The translations under genes were made by a program, and so were the position numbers. Shown one piece after another: positions 32,296-41,545 of a stretch of 64,000 nt of DNA (position 1 is the first letter of the stretch; every line of letters starts with the position of its first letter). The stretch is from positions 115,924 through 179,923 of the forward strand of contig JBFMFU010000065.1 in NCBI GenBank assembly GCA_040751985.1, given 5' to 3'. The stretch comes from Desulfoferula sp040751985 (lineage in GTDB: Bacteria > Desulfobacterota > Desulfarculia > Desulfarculales > Desulfarculaceae). A model generated the notes under the pieces. The model made no database searches. It worked only from the letters and a program-made list of their open reading frames with translations, and was not told where the DNA came from.

Positions 32296-33231
32296 ATGTT
32301 CGAGGCCGCGGCCAAACCCGAGAAGGTATCCGACCGGATCATAGAGCAGATCCGCGACGCGGTGCTCTCCGGGCAGATCAAGCCCGGCGACCGCCTGGCC
32401 TCCGAGAAAGAGCTCATCGCCCAGTTCGGGGTGAGCAAGGCCACCATGCGCGAGGCCCTGCGCGTGTTGGAGGCCATGGGCCTGGTGGAGATAAAAAAGG
32501 GCACCCAGGGCGGGGTCTTCATCGCCGAAGTGGACATGAAGACCACCATCCACTCCATAATGAACTTCCTGCACTTCCGCTCGGTCTCCATCCGCGACAT
32601 CACCATGCTGCGCTTCGCCATCGAGCCCTCGGTGGCCCACCTGGCGGCCATCAACGCCACGGACAAGGACCTGGAGCGGCTGCGCGAGCTGGCCGAGATC
32701 ACCGAGGCCGACGAGGTGGACGAGCCGTCCAAGGAGATCAGCTTCCACCGCTACCTGGCCCGCATGAGCCAGAACCCGCTTTTGATCCTGATCATGGACT
32801 TCGTGGACAACCTGCTGCGCGACGCCAAGTACAAGCTGAACCTGAACCCGGAGTTCTACCAGGAGGTGCGCGAGGCCCACCGCCGCATCCTGGCCTGCCT
32901 GGAGCGGCGGGACGCGGCCGGGACCCGGCGGGAGCTGGCCAGCGACCTGCTCACCGTGGACCGCTACATGGCCGCCCAGGCCGGCACGCCGCCCTTTGAC
33001 CCGGCCCACCTGGGCCTGGACCTGGACGGCCAGTATGTGGGGGGCGTGGGCGCGGGCGGCGACGGCCACCGCGTCTGGGACGGCTCTCTGGCCAGCCTGG
33101 CCCCGGAGGCCCTGGAGGGCCTGTTCGGCCGGGCCCTGGAGCCCGAGGAGATCAAGCGGGGCATGCTACTCAAGCGGGTGGGCACCGGCGGGCTGTACCT
33201 GGTGGTGCCCGAGGCCGCCGATAAGGACTGA
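32296..33231 (+). CDS. FadR/GntR-family transcriptional regulator (FCD domain)
   Basis: A 311-residue regulator. The winged helix (residues 8-75) contains the GntR signature DRLASEKELIAQFGVSKATMREALRVLEAMG, and an all-helical FCD effector domain follows (about 85-235) with possible metal-binding His/Asp residues. The last 70 residues are an extra segment not usual in FadR-type proteins. It should bind an organic acid or acyl-CoA and control the downstream catabolic genes, the first of which (aldehyde dehydrogenase) begins 201 bases later. That 201-base gap is GC-rich and holds no gene or riboswitch that I recognise. The ATG at 32296 has only a weak ribosome site (AGAAAG). Confidence 0.88.
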   Translation: MFEAAAKPEKVSDRIIEQIRDAVLSGQIKPGDRLASEKELIAQFGVSKATMREALRVLEAMGLVEIKKGTQGGVFIAEVDMKTTIHSIMNFLHFRSVSIRDITMLRFAIEPSVAHLAAINATDKDLERLRELAEITEADEVDEPSKEISFHRYLARMSQNPLLILIMDFVDNLLRDAKYKLNLNPEFYQEVREAHRRILACLERRDAAGTRRELASDLLTVDRYMAAQAGTPPFDPAHLGLDLDGQYVGGVGAGGDGHRVWDGSLASLAPEALEGLFGRALEPEEIKRGMLLKRVGTGGLYLVVPEAADKD

Positions 33232-33432
33232 TTCACCGGATTCGGCGGGGCGGGCCGAGGGAGAGGCAGGCCCACCGCCGGGAACCTGAGTACAGGGCCG
33301 GACCAGGGGCGCAGAGTCGCCCGGCCGGCCGCCAACAGGCGACGGAACACCAAGGCCGGGACGCGATGGACTCCGGAGTTGGTTTCGAGAGCGCGAAACA
33401 CAAGGTGCAACGAGATCAGGGAGCTTTAAGTA

Positions 33433-35043
33433 ATGAGCGATAGCCAGAAGGGTGGGCGCTATTTCTTCGAGGACGCCGCACTGCCCACCGATCCCATCAG
33501 CGGCCAGAAGCCCATCAAGCTGAAGTACCACGCCGGGGGTCAGTGGAAGGCCTCCCGGACCGACGTATACATGCCCTGCTACAACCCCTCCACCGGCGCG
33601 GTCATCGCCATGGCCCCCCAGTGCCTGGCCGAGGAGGTGGAGGAGGCGGTGGCGGCCGCGGCGGCAGCCTTCCCGGCCTGGTCCACCACGCCGGTGAGCA
33701 AGCGGGTGCAGGTGCTCTACAACATGAAGCACCTGCTGGACGAGCATCTGGAAGAGCTGACGGTGCTTTTGGCCAAGGAGATGAGCAAGAAGTACCAGGA
33801 GGCCATGGGGGACATCCTCAAGGTCACCGAGGTGGTGGAGTTCGCCTGCGGGGCGCCGCACCTGATGAAGGGCGAAGCCCTCATGCAGGTCTCCACGGGC
33901 TACGACACCGCCCTGTACCGCGAGCCCATCGGGGTCTTCGCCGGCATTCCGCCCTGGAACTTCCCGGCCATGATCCCCCACGGCTGGATGACCCCCATCT
34001 GCGTGGCCACGGGCAACTGCATGGTCTTGAAGGCGGCCAGCTTCGTGCCCCAGTCGGCCATGCGGGTCATGGAGCTGTGGCAGGAAGCGGGCATCCCCGA
34101 CGGCGTGATCAACGTGGTCACCGCCGGCCGCGACCAGGCCGAGCTTCTCCTCAGGCACCCCACCATCAAGGGCATCACCTTCGTGGGCTCGACCAAGGTG
34201 GGGCTGCACATCTACTCCACCGCCACCGCCCACGGCAAGCGGGTGCAGGCCCTGTGCGAGGCCAAGAACCACGCCTTGGTGCTCCGGGACTGCAAGCTGG
34301 AGCGCACGGCCGCGGGCATCATGAACGCCTTCACCGGCTGCGCCGGTCAGCGCTGCATGGCCCTGCCGGTGATCGTGGTGGAAAACGCCATCGCCGACGA
34401 GCTGGTGGCCCTGCTCACCAAGCTGGCCGCGGAGGTCAAGCTGGGCAAGGCCTGGCTGCCCGAGACCGGCATGGGGCCGGTGGTCAACCAGGGCCACAAG
34501 CAGTTCGTGGAGAACTGGATCGCCACTGCCGAGAAGGAAGGGGCCACCATCGCCCTGGACGGCCGCAACCCCACGGTGGCCCCCGGCTGCGAGAAGGGCT
34601 TCTTCATCGGCCCCACCATCATCGACCACGTGACCGAGGACATGTCCTGCGGCCGCGAGGAAATCTTCGGCCCGGTGCTGTGCGTCAAGAGGGTGGAGAA
34701 CTTCGAAGAGGGCATCACCCTGATGAACAACAGCCGTTTCGGCAACGGCTCGGTGATCTACACCCAGAACGGCTACTACGCCCGCCAGTTCGCCTACCGC
34801 ACCCACGCGGGCATGGTGGGGGTGAACGTGGGCATCCCGGTGCCCCTGGGCATCTTCGGCTTCACCGGCCACAAGCAGTCGTTCTTCGGCGACCTGCACG
34901 TGATGGGCCGCGACGGCTTCGCCTTCTTCACCGAGAGCAAGTGCGTCACCCAGACCTGGTTCTCGGAGGAGGGCGGCGAGATGGCGGCCTGCAAGGTGGA
35001 CACCTGGGACGGCACCATAACCTCCCTCCCCAAGGGGAGCTAG
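33433..35043 (+). CDS. Aldehyde dehydrogenase, methylmalonate/malonate-semialdehyde dehydrogenase (CoA-acylating) type
   Basis: A 536-residue aldehyde dehydrogenase close to MmsA. Diagnostic features are the GVFAGIPPWNFPAMIPHGWM segment, EAKNHALVLRD in place of the usual E-x-GGK region, the catalytic GCAGQRCMAL cysteine and EEIFGPVLCVKRV. Enzymes of this group convert (methyl)malonate semialdehyde plus CoA and NAD+ to propionyl- or acetyl-CoA and CO2. The ATG at 33433 follows AGGGAGC. It heads the catabolic gene series and is followed 64 bases later by the flavoprotein gene. The actual semialdehyde here is unknown. Confidence 0.88.
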   Translation: MSDSQKGGRYFFEDAALPTDPISGQKPIKLKYHAGGQWKASRTDVYMPCYNPSTGAVIAMAPQCLAEEVEEAVAAAAAAFPAWSTTPVSKRVQVLYNMKHLLDEHLEELTVLLAKEMSKKYQEAMGDILKVTEVVEFACGAPHLMKGEALMQVSTGYDTALYREPIGVFAGIPPWNFPAMIPHGWMTPICVATGNCMVLKAASFVPQSAMRVMELWQEAGIPDGVINVVTAGRDQAELLLRHPTIKGITFVGSTKVGLHIYSTATAHGKRVQALCEAKNHALVLRDCKLERTAAGIMNAFTGCAGQRCMALPVIVVENAIADELVALLTKLAAEVKLGKAWLPETGMGPVVNQGHKQFVENWIATAEKEGATIALDGRNPTVAPGCEKGFFIGPTIIDHVTEDMSCGREEIFGPVLCVKRVENFEEGITLMNNSRFGNGSVIYTQNGYYARQFAYRTHAGMVGVNVGIPVPLGIFGFTGHKQSFFGDLHVMGRDGFAFFTESKCVTQTWFSEEGGEMAACKVDTWDGTITSLPKGS

Positions 35044-35107
35044 GATCGGCCCGCCGCCGGGCGGGGCGGCCCGGCCCCGCCGCGGTCCGGCGCAAGGAGG
35101 ATAGTTC

Positions 35108-36547
35108 ATGGGAACGGCCACTGCCAAAAAAATAGACCCTATCCTGTCCGAGCTGATGGGCATCGTGGGCGACAGCCACGCCACCGACGCCAAGCACATC
35201 CGCTACGCCTACAGCTATGACCTGTCCTTCGTGCAGCCCAAGCTGCCCGACTACGTGGTCATGGCCGAGACCGTGCAAGAGGTCCAGGAGATCATGCGCC
35301 TGGCCAACCGGGAGAAGATTCCGGTGGTGCCCTACACCGCCGGCACCAACATCGGCGGCCTGTGCATCCCCGAGCGGGGCGGCATCCTGCTGGACCTCAA
35401 GCGCATGAACAAGATACTGGACATCGACGTGGCCGACGGCGTGGCGGTGATCGAGCCCGGCGTCAGCCACGCCCAACTGGCCGCGGCCCTGGGCCCCCTG
35501 GGCCTCAGGTTCGGCTGGCCGGTGGGGCCGCCCTCGGCCTCGGTCAGCTCCTGCGCCATCAGCCACGGCATCGGCGGCATGAACGCCCGCTACGGCCTGC
35601 AGAGCCAGGAGATCACCTCCATGGAGGTGGTGCTGCCCACCGGCGAGCTGGTGCGGGTGGGCTCCTGCGCCATCCAGAAGGACGCCTGGCACTCCACCCT
35701 GCCGCTGCCCAAGCTGGACGGCCTGTTCAAGGGCTGGCTGGGCTCCACCGGCGTGGTGACCAAGCTGGGCATCAACGTGCACCCGGCGCCGCCCATCCTC
35801 AAGATCTTCACCGTGTCCTGCAACACAGTGGAGGACATGTACTCCTACATGTTCAACCTGAGCAACTACGAGATCTGCGACGACATCACCGCGGTCTCCT
35901 GGTGGCTCTCCCAGGTGCCCATCCCCTACCCCTACACCCCCAAGCCCGACGACGCGGCGGAGTGGAACTCCTACGCCACCACCTTCTCCTGGACCGACAA
36001 GGAGCGCGACGCCCGGATGGAGATTTGGGAAAAGGTGGTGGCCGAGGAGCAAAAGAAGGGCACCAGCCTGCAGGTGACCCACTACCCCGAGGAGGCCCTG
36101 CGCGGCCGCACCCAACTGCCCAGCCAGGTGGTGGGCTCCACCAAGAACTACTGCAAGATGGGCGGCGCGGGCATCTCCTGGCCCGGCACCTTCACCCCGG
36201 CCAAGAAGTGGGCCCCGGTCTACACCCGCTGGAAGGAGATCCTCATCGGGCACAAGCTTTCGCCCAGCGTGCGCATGAGCATGTACCGCGGCGTACACTA
36301 CGGCATGCTCCGGGCCATGATCCCCTTCAACAAGCAGAACCCGGCCGAGACCGAGAACGCCCGCCAGGCCATCGTGGAGTGCCTGCGGGTGGACCTGGAC
36401 GAGGGCGGCATCCCCTACAAGCCGCCGGTGGACTTCGCCAAGGAGATAAACCTACGCGCCGACCCGGGCTACTTGATGCTACTCAAGCGGGTCAAAAATA
36501 TGCTGGACCCCAACGACATCATGAATCCGGGCAAACTGGGCATCTAG
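35108..36547 (+). CDS. FAD-linked oxidoreductase, GlcD/lactate dehydrogenase-like
   Basis: A 479-residue VAO-family flavoprotein. The FAD-binding-4 domain (about 45-230) has PVVPYTAGTNIGGLCIPERGG and GWPVGPPSASVSSCAISHGIGG; the cap domain follows, and the end (LKRVKNMLDPNDIMNPGKLGI) is the classic FAD-oxidase C-terminus. It should oxidise a 2-hydroxy acid and pass electrons to the Fe-S protein encoded after it, as GlcD does to GlcF. AAGGAGG precedes the ATG. Its TAG stop (36545-36547) lies inside the left terminal inverted repeat of a mobile-looking repeat element. Confidence 0.88.
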   Translation: MGTATAKKIDPILSELMGIVGDSHATDAKHIRYAYSYDLSFVQPKLPDYVVMAETVQEVQEIMRLANREKIPVVPYTAGTNIGGLCIPERGGILLDLKRMNKILDIDVADGVAVIEPGVSHAQLAAALGPLGLRFGWPVGPPSASVSSCAISHGIGGMNARYGLQSQEITSMEVVLPTGELVRVGSCAIQKDAWHSTLPLPKLDGLFKGWLGSTGVVTKLGINVHPAPPILKIFTVSCNTVEDMYSYMFNLSNYEICDDITAVSWWLSQVPIPYPYTPKPDDAAEWNSYATTFSWTDKERDARMEIWEKVVAEEQKKGTSLQVTHYPEEALRGRTQLPSQVVGSTKNYCKMGGAGISWPGTFTPAKKWAPVYTRWKEILIGHKLSPSVRMSMYRGVHYGMLRAMIPFNKQNPAETENARQAIVECLRVDLDEGGIPYKPPVDFAKEINLRADPGYLMLLKRVKNMLDPNDIMNPGKLGI

Positions 36548-36806
36548 CCCGGACATTTCATGGGGGTTGGGCGGCATTAAACAGCGAATCAGCATTCATG
36601 GGGCCGTTATGAAAAAGGCGCCGACATCACCAGGGTACGGTTTGCACCCTGGCCCGGCACAGCCAGCCGCCGGCAGACAAGGCGTCTGGCGAGCGAGCGC
36701 CGCAGGTGTAGCTGAGGCTACATCGAGGCGCGAGCAAAGCCAGCAACGCCGTATGACGGTGGCTGGCGAAGCCGGACGCCCGGCCCTCATGAAATGTCCG
36801 GGCTAG
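36544..36806. repeat. MITE-like element, copy 1, with perfect 19-bp terminal inverted repeats
   Basis: CTAGCCCGGACATTTCATG at 36544-36562 is the exact reverse complement of 36788-36806, and the match continues imperfectly to about 30 bases on each side. The ends begin and end in CTAG, a target typical of IS5-group insertions. Inside, an RNA-like hairpin TGTAGC-tgag-GCTACA (36707-36722) and conserved blocks (cacagccagccgccggcaga; gccagcaacgc; ggctggcgaagccggacgcc) recur in a second copy at 52.8 kb. It carries no gene, lies between two cotranscribed genes, and overlaps the upstream stop codon. Confidence 0.8.
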
Positions 36807-36825
36807 CCCGGTCAGGAGGCAGAGC

Positions 36826-38145
36826 ATGGAATGGGATATTTCTCGCCTGGAAGACCTGGAGCACTATATTTGGCGCTGCACCGCCTGCGGCACCTGCCGG
36901 GTGGCCTATGACTTCGGCCCGCCGGCCACCTGCAAGCCCATCTGCCCGGCCGGCACCGAGTTCGGCTTCGAGGGCAACATGTCCTCTAAGGGCAAGATCG
37001 CCTTTGCCCGCGGCATCCTGGACGGCAGCCTCACCTTCGACGAGGACCTGCTCAACGATATTTATCGCTGCACCATCTGCGGCGGCTGCCAGAGCCAGTG
37101 CCAACTGGACCACAAGCCCTTCATCCCCGAGATCATGGAGGCCATGCGCCGCAAGGCGGTGGAGGCCGGGGTGGGGCCGCTGCCCCTGCACAAGAACCTG
37201 ACCCGGTCGCTGAAGAGCTATAACAACCCCTACCAGGGCCCCCGCCGCCTGCGCACCGACTGGACGCGGCCTTTCAAAAAGGCCGGGCGTCCCATCAAGG
37301 ACATCATGAAAGAGCCGGCCCCGGTGCTGTTCTACGTGGGCTGCACCGGCGCCTTCAACCAGCAGGCCCGGGCCATCCCCGTAGCCACCGCCAGCCTGTT
37401 CCACAAGCTGGGCCTGGACTTCGGCATCCTGGGCGAAAACGAGCTCTGCTGCGGCTCCACGGCCATGCGCCTGGGCGACGCCGAGGAGTTCAAGCGCCTG
37501 GCCACCCAGAACCTGGAGCTGTTCAACAAGCTGCACAAAGAGCAGGGCGTGGACACCATCGTCACCTCCTGCGCCGGCTGCTACCGGGCCATCAAGAAAG
37601 ACTACATCCTCTCCAGCGCCTACGACGAGCTGATGGACGGGGTGCGCGTGGTGCACACCGCCCAGTACCTCTACGACCTGCACCAGGAAGGCAAGCTGCC
37701 CATCGAGGGCTCGCTCAATATGAAGGTCACTTACCACGACCCCTGCCACATCGGCCGCCACCTGAACAAGTTCGAGGTGGACGAGGACGGCAGCAAGCTC
37801 TGGCCGGGGGCCTACGTGGGCGTGTCCGAGGCCGAGTGCCTCTACGAGCAGCCGCGCGAGCTACTCAAGGCCATCCCCGGCCTGGAGTTCGTGGAGATGG
37901 AGCGCAACCGGGCCAACAGCTTCTGCTGCGGCGGCGGCGGCGGGGTGATGACCGGCTTCGGCGAGTGGGCGGCCAAGAACGCCGGCCTGCGCATCGAAGA
38001 GGGCCTGGAGACCGGGGCCACGGTCATGGCCTCCACCTGCCCCTTCTGCCACTACAACCTCAGCCAGGGCGCTCAGCGCGTGGACGGCGACATGAAGGTC
38101 TACGACCTGGTGGAGCTGTTGGACCAGGTGATTCCGGCCAAGTAA
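36826..38145 (+). CDS. HdrD/GlcF-like Fe-S protein with CCG domains
   Basis: A 439-residue cytoplasmic Fe-S protein: two ferredoxin-type cysteine sets (CTACGTCR...CKPICP and CTICGGCQSQC) and two CCG domains (CCGSTA...CAGC; CHIGR...CCGGGGG...CPFC). It should accept electrons from the GlcD-like flavoprotein encoded just upstream and deliver them to the quinone pool or an HdrD-type partner. The ATG at 36826 follows AGGAGG. The repeat element separates it from its flavoprotein partner by 278 bases. It is closest within the window to the 24.2 kb HdrD-like protein. Confidence 0.9.
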   Translation: MEWDISRLEDLEHYIWRCTACGTCRVAYDFGPPATCKPICPAGTEFGFEGNMSSKGKIAFARGILDGSLTFDEDLLNDIYRCTICGGCQSQCQLDHKPFIPEIMEAMRRKAVEAGVGPLPLHKNLTRSLKSYNNPYQGPRRLRTDWTRPFKKAGRPIKDIMKEPAPVLFYVGCTGAFNQQARAIPVATASLFHKLGLDFGILGENELCCGSTAMRLGDAEEFKRLATQNLELFNKLHKEQGVDTIVTSCAGCYRAIKKDYILSSAYDELMDGVRVVHTAQYLYDLHQEGKLPIEGSLNMKVTYHDPCHIGRHLNKFEVDEDGSKLWPGAYVGVSEAECLYEQPRELLKAIPGLEFVEMERNRANSFCCGGGGGVMTGFGEWAAKNAGLRIEEGLETGATVMASTCPFCHYNLSQGAQRVDGDMKVYDLVELLDQVIPAK

Positions 38146-38357
38146 CCAGGGGACGCGGGGCCGGAGCCGCGGAGGCCAGACCAGGAAAGGAGGCGCAGGA
38201 CAAGGCCTGCGAAAAAAGGGCCGGCGGCGGCGCATTAGGGAGAGGGCCGCCGCGGCCGCGACGACAGGCGTCAATCTTTGCGGAAGCCGCCCGGGGGCCA
38301 TGGTCGGCCCCGGCCCGGCGGCTCCGCGCAGGGGTTCCTTATAGAGGAGGGGAGCAC

Positions 38358-39557
38358 ATGAAACGTATTTTGGTCCTATCGCTTAGCGTGGCGTTGGCCC
38401 TGGCCTGGGCCGTGCCGGCGCTGGCCGCCGCTCCGGTGAAGATCGGCGTGCTGGTGCCTCTCACGGGCATCGTGGCCAACGGCGGCATGGAGATGAAAAA
38501 CGGCATCGACATGGCCGCCAAGGACAAGAAGACCCTGCTGGGCCGTCCCATCCAGCTCATCGTGGAGGACACCCAGGTGAAGCCGGCGGTGGCCGTATCC
38601 AAGGCCGAAAAGCTGGTCTTCCAGGAGAAGTCGGTGGCCCTGATCGGCGTGTTCAGCTCCGGCGTGGGCTTGGCCCTGGCCAAGAACATCGCCAAGCTCA
38701 ACGTGCCTTTCTTGACCACCCACGTGATGACCACCGCCTTCTACGGCCTCAACCCCCTGGTGTTCCGCAGCGGCCAGCTGGCTAACGACCAGACCGCGGT
38801 GGGCAACGTCAAGGGCATCCTGGCCACCCCGGACCTGAAGAAGCGCAAGTACTACGTGCTGGTGCATGACTACGCCTGGGGCCACGACGCGGGCAAGCGC
38901 TTCATCGCCCTGGCCAAAGAGAACGGCATCAAGGTGGTGAACCCGGACTTTGACAAGGCCCCCATCGCCACCAAGAACTGGTCCACCTACATCAGCAAGA
39001 TCAAGGCCTCGGGCGCCGACGGCATCTACATCGCCCTGATCACCGACGTCATCCCGCGGTTCATGAAGCAGGCCACCGAGTTCGGCCTGATGAAGACCTG
39101 CCGCCTGGTCTCCGGCGCGGCCCCCGGCGCCATGGACCTGGAGAACTCCGGCCCGGCCGGCGTGGGCATCTTCGGCGCCAGCGACTACTCCTGGGACCTG
39201 GAGAACTTCCCCGGCTACCAGGCCAAGGCCAAAGACTGGAACATGCGCTACTACAAGATGTACAAGGCCATTCCCTGCGACGCGGCCGCGCACAGCTATG
39301 TGGGCGCCATGAACCTGTTCCTGGCCATCGAGAAGGCCAAGAGCACCGATCCCCAGAAGATCGCTGCTGCTCTCAAGGGCATGAGCTACGATGGGCCCTA
39401 CGGCAAGGTCTGGATCTGCCCCAGCGACAACTGCATGCGCAACGACGCGGTTCTCACCGAGACCAAGGTGGCCCCCAAGAACGCCTACGGCGCCAAGATC
39501 TACATGAAGGTGCTCAAGGTGTTCAAGGCCGCGGAGCTGGGCCCGCCCTGCAAGTAG
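38358..39557 (+). CDS. Branched-chain-amino-acid-type ABC transporter substrate-binding protein (LivK-like)
   Basis: A 399-residue periplasmic protein with a signal peptide (1-23, PALAAAP) and a Peripla_BP_6 fold: KIGVLVPLTGIVANGGMEMKNG at the mature start, KAEKLVFQEKSVALIGVFSS, DYAWGHDAGKR. In this phylum such proteins often bind aromatic or small carboxylates and not leucine. GAGGAGGGG precedes the ATG at 38358. The 212-base gap before it (38146-38357) is GC-rich without a recognisable site. It begins a complete five-gene importer. Confidence 0.92.
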   Translation: MKRILVLSLSVALALAWAVPALAAAPVKIGVLVPLTGIVANGGMEMKNGIDMAAKDKKTLLGRPIQLIVEDTQVKPAVAVSKAEKLVFQEKSVALIGVFSSGVGLALAKNIAKLNVPFLTTHVMTTAFYGLNPLVFRSGQLANDQTAVGNVKGILATPDLKKRKYYVLVHDYAWGHDAGKRFIALAKENGIKVVNPDFDKAPIATKNWSTYISKIKASGADGIYIALITDVIPRFMKQATEFGLMKTCRLVSGAAPGAMDLENSGPAGVGIFGASDYSWDLENFPGYQAKAKDWNMRYYKMYKAIPCDAAAHSYVGAMNLFLAIEKAKSTDPQKIAAALKGMSYDGPYGKVWICPSDNCMRNDAVLTETKVAPKNAYGAKIYMKVLKVFKAAELGPPCK

Positions 39558-39659
39558 GGCTTTTAGCCAGGTAAGCAACGCCGAGGCAGGGGCCGGGGCG
39601 CTCCCCGCGCGCCGGTCCCTGCCCCGCCAGATGCCACAGCCAGCGGGTAGGTGCAGGTC

Positions 39660-40535
39660 ATGGGTTGGATCGCAACCACGGTGGACATAATCCTCAACAG
39701 CCTCGTGCTGGGCGGCATCTTCCTGATCATGGGCGTGGGGCTGAACATCATCTACGGCCTCAACCGGGTGATGAACCTGGCCCACGGCGCCCTCTACGCC
39801 CTGGGGGCCTACTTCGGCTTCACCATGGTGGCCCTGGGGCTCAACTACTTCCTGGCCCTCTTGTTGGCCCCGGTGGTGGTGGGCGTGGCCGGGCTGATCA
39901 TCGAGCGCCTTTTGATCAGCCCCATGCGCAAGCGCCACATGATCTACACCCTGATCCTCACCTACGGCCTGATGTTCGTCATCGACGGCCTGATCAAGTT
40001 CTTCTGGGGCCAGGAGACCCGCTTCATCCAGCTGCCCGAGTTCATGCAGCAGACGGTCTCGGTGGGGCCGGCCTCTTATCCGGTGTTCAGACTAGTGATC
40101 CTCATCGGCATCGCGGCGGTGGTGGCCGCCCTGATGCTCCTGCTGGGGCGCACCAGACTGGGCATCAACATGCGCGCGGCCAGCTCCATCCCGGAGATGG
40201 TCTCCGCCTGCGGCATCAACGTGCGGCGGGTGCAGATATCGGCCTTCGTGCTGGGCTGCATCCTGGCCGGCACCGCCGGCATGCTGGCCGGGCCTCTGTT
40301 CACCGTCTTCGCCCTCATGGGCCACGACATCCTCATCAGCTCTTTCGTGGTGGTGGTGATCGGCGGGCTGGGCAGCCTGCGCGGGGCGGTGGTGGCCGCC
40401 CTGCTGGTGGGCTTCGTGCAGACGCTGGCCGAGTTCTTCGTCACCGACATGGCCATGGTCATGGTCTACATGCTCATGGCCCTGGTGCTGGTGTTCAAAC
40501 CGCTGGGCATCCTGGGAGAGGGTAAGTTTGAATAG
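39660..40535 (+). CDS. ABC transporter permease LivH-type
   Basis: A 291-residue inner-membrane permease of the branched-chain-amino-acid class, with about eight helices. Typical segments are GLNIIYGLNRVMNLAHGALYALGAY and the C-terminal VVVIGGLGSLRGAVVAALLVGFVQ. Start taken as ATG-39660; GTG-39651 is a possible alternative. The stop overlaps the next gene by eight bases. Confidence 0.92.
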   Translation: MGWIATTVDIILNSLVLGGIFLIMGVGLNIIYGLNRVMNLAHGALYALGAYFGFTMVALGLNYFLALLLAPVVVGVAGLIIERLLISPMRKRHMIYTLILTYGLMFVIDGLIKFFWGQETRFIQLPEFMQQTVSVGPASYPVFRLVILIGIAAVVAALMLLLGRTRLGINMRAASSIPEMVSACGINVRRVQISAFVLGCILAGTAGMLAGPLFTVFALMGHDILISSFVVVVIGGLGSLRGAVVAALLVGFVQTLAEFFVTDMAMVMVYMLMALVLVFKPLGILGEGKFE

Positions 40536-41538
40536 CACGGCAACCGCGGCGCCGGGCGGGCTGATTATGAGGGCCCTAAAGGACAACCCAGCCGGCAAGC
40601 TGATCCTGCTGGGGGTCCTGGTCTGCTTGGTCATCCTGCCCTTCGTGCTGCCCAACCGCTTCTACGTGCGGCTGGTCAACGAGATCATGATCTACGCCCT
40701 GCTGGCCATGAGCCTGGACGTGCTGCTGGGCTATACGGGCCTCTTGTCGTTCATGCACAACGCCTACCTGGGCATCGGGGCCTACTCCACGGGCCTGTTT
40801 TTGATGCACGCCTGGTCCGGGTCGGTGTGGCTGGCCATGCTGGCGGGGGTGCTGTTCACCCTGGCCGTGGCCCTGCCCGTGGGCTGGGTGCAGGTGCGCA
40901 CCGGCGGCCTGGCCTTCGCCCTTCTCACCCTGGCCTTCGGCATGATGTTCTACACCGTGGCCTGGAAGTGGTACCCGGTCACCGGCGGCGACGACGGCCT
41001 GATGGGCCTGCCCCAGCCCACCCTGAGCCTGCTGGGCATCAACCTGGCCAGCAGCGGCAACTCCACGGCCATGTACCTTTTCACCCTGGGGGTGGTGCTG
41101 GTCTGTTTCCTGTTCACCTGGCGGGTGATCCACTCCCCCCTGGGCGCGGTGCTGGAGGCCATCCGCGAGAACGAGGAGCGGGCCTCCTTCGTGGGCATCA
41201 ACGTGCGCCGCTACAAGCTGGTGGGCTGGATGCTGGCCTGCGGCCTGGCCGGGGTGGCCGGCAGCCTCTACATCCTCTACCGCGGCTACGCCGGTCCGGG
41301 CGTGATGGGCGCCTTCGAGGGGGCCGGGGTGCTGATGATGGTGCTCCTGGGCGGCATGGGCTCCCTGTGGGGGCCGCTGGTGGGCGCGGCCATCTTCATC
41401 TTCATGAAGGACTTCCTCAGCTCCCTGACCCAGGACTGGGAGATCTTCGTAGGCGTCATCGTGATCCTGCTGGTGCTGTTTTTACCCCGCGGGGTGGCCG
41501 GGCTGCCCGACCTCCTGCGGCGGGCCAAGGCGGAGTGA
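40528..41538 (+). CDS. ABC transporter permease LivM-type
   Basis: A 336-residue permease, partner of the LivH-type protein. It shows LLGYTGLLSFMHNAYLGIGAY, AIRENEERASFVGINVRRYKLVGW and GGMGSLWGPLVGAAIF, all standard for LivM. The start is a TTG at 40528 overlapping the LivH stop, with GGAGAGGG just upstream; ATG-40567 would shorten it by 13 residues. It should form the heterodimeric channel. Confidence 0.92.
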   Translation: MNSTATAAPGGLIMRALKDNPAGKLILLGVLVCLVILPFVLPNRFYVRLVNEIMIYALLAMSLDVLLGYTGLLSFMHNAYLGIGAYSTGLFLMHAWSGSVWLAMLAGVLFTLAVALPVGWVQVRTGGLAFALLTLAFGMMFYTVAWKWYPVTGGDDGLMGLPQPTLSLLGINLASSGNSTAMYLFTLGVVLVCFLFTWRVIHSPLGAVLEAIRENEERASFVGINVRRYKLVGWMLACGLAGVAGSLYILYRGYAGPGVMGAFEGAGVLMMVLLGGMGSLWGPLVGAAIFIFMKDFLSSLTQDWEIFVGVIVILLVLFLPRGVAGLPDLLRRAKAE

Positions 41539-41545
41539 GCGGACC

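Noticed and set aside
33232..33432. Possible cobalamin or other riboswitch before the aldehyde dehydrogenase or MtrH genes
   Set aside because: No conserved B12-box or other riboswitch core could be found in 33232-33432 or 47650-47812.
33166..35199. 677-codon minus-strand open frame opposite the aldehyde dehydrogenase
   Set aside because: The peptide is a repetitive His/Gly/Val shadow of a clear MmsA-type enzyme.
36596..36827. Minus-strand peptides across repeat copy 1 (and 52841-53095 across copy 2) that resemble each other
   Set aside because: The similarity is fully explained by the nucleotide repeat; stem changes preserve pairing and not codons, so I treat it as a structured repeat and not a gene.
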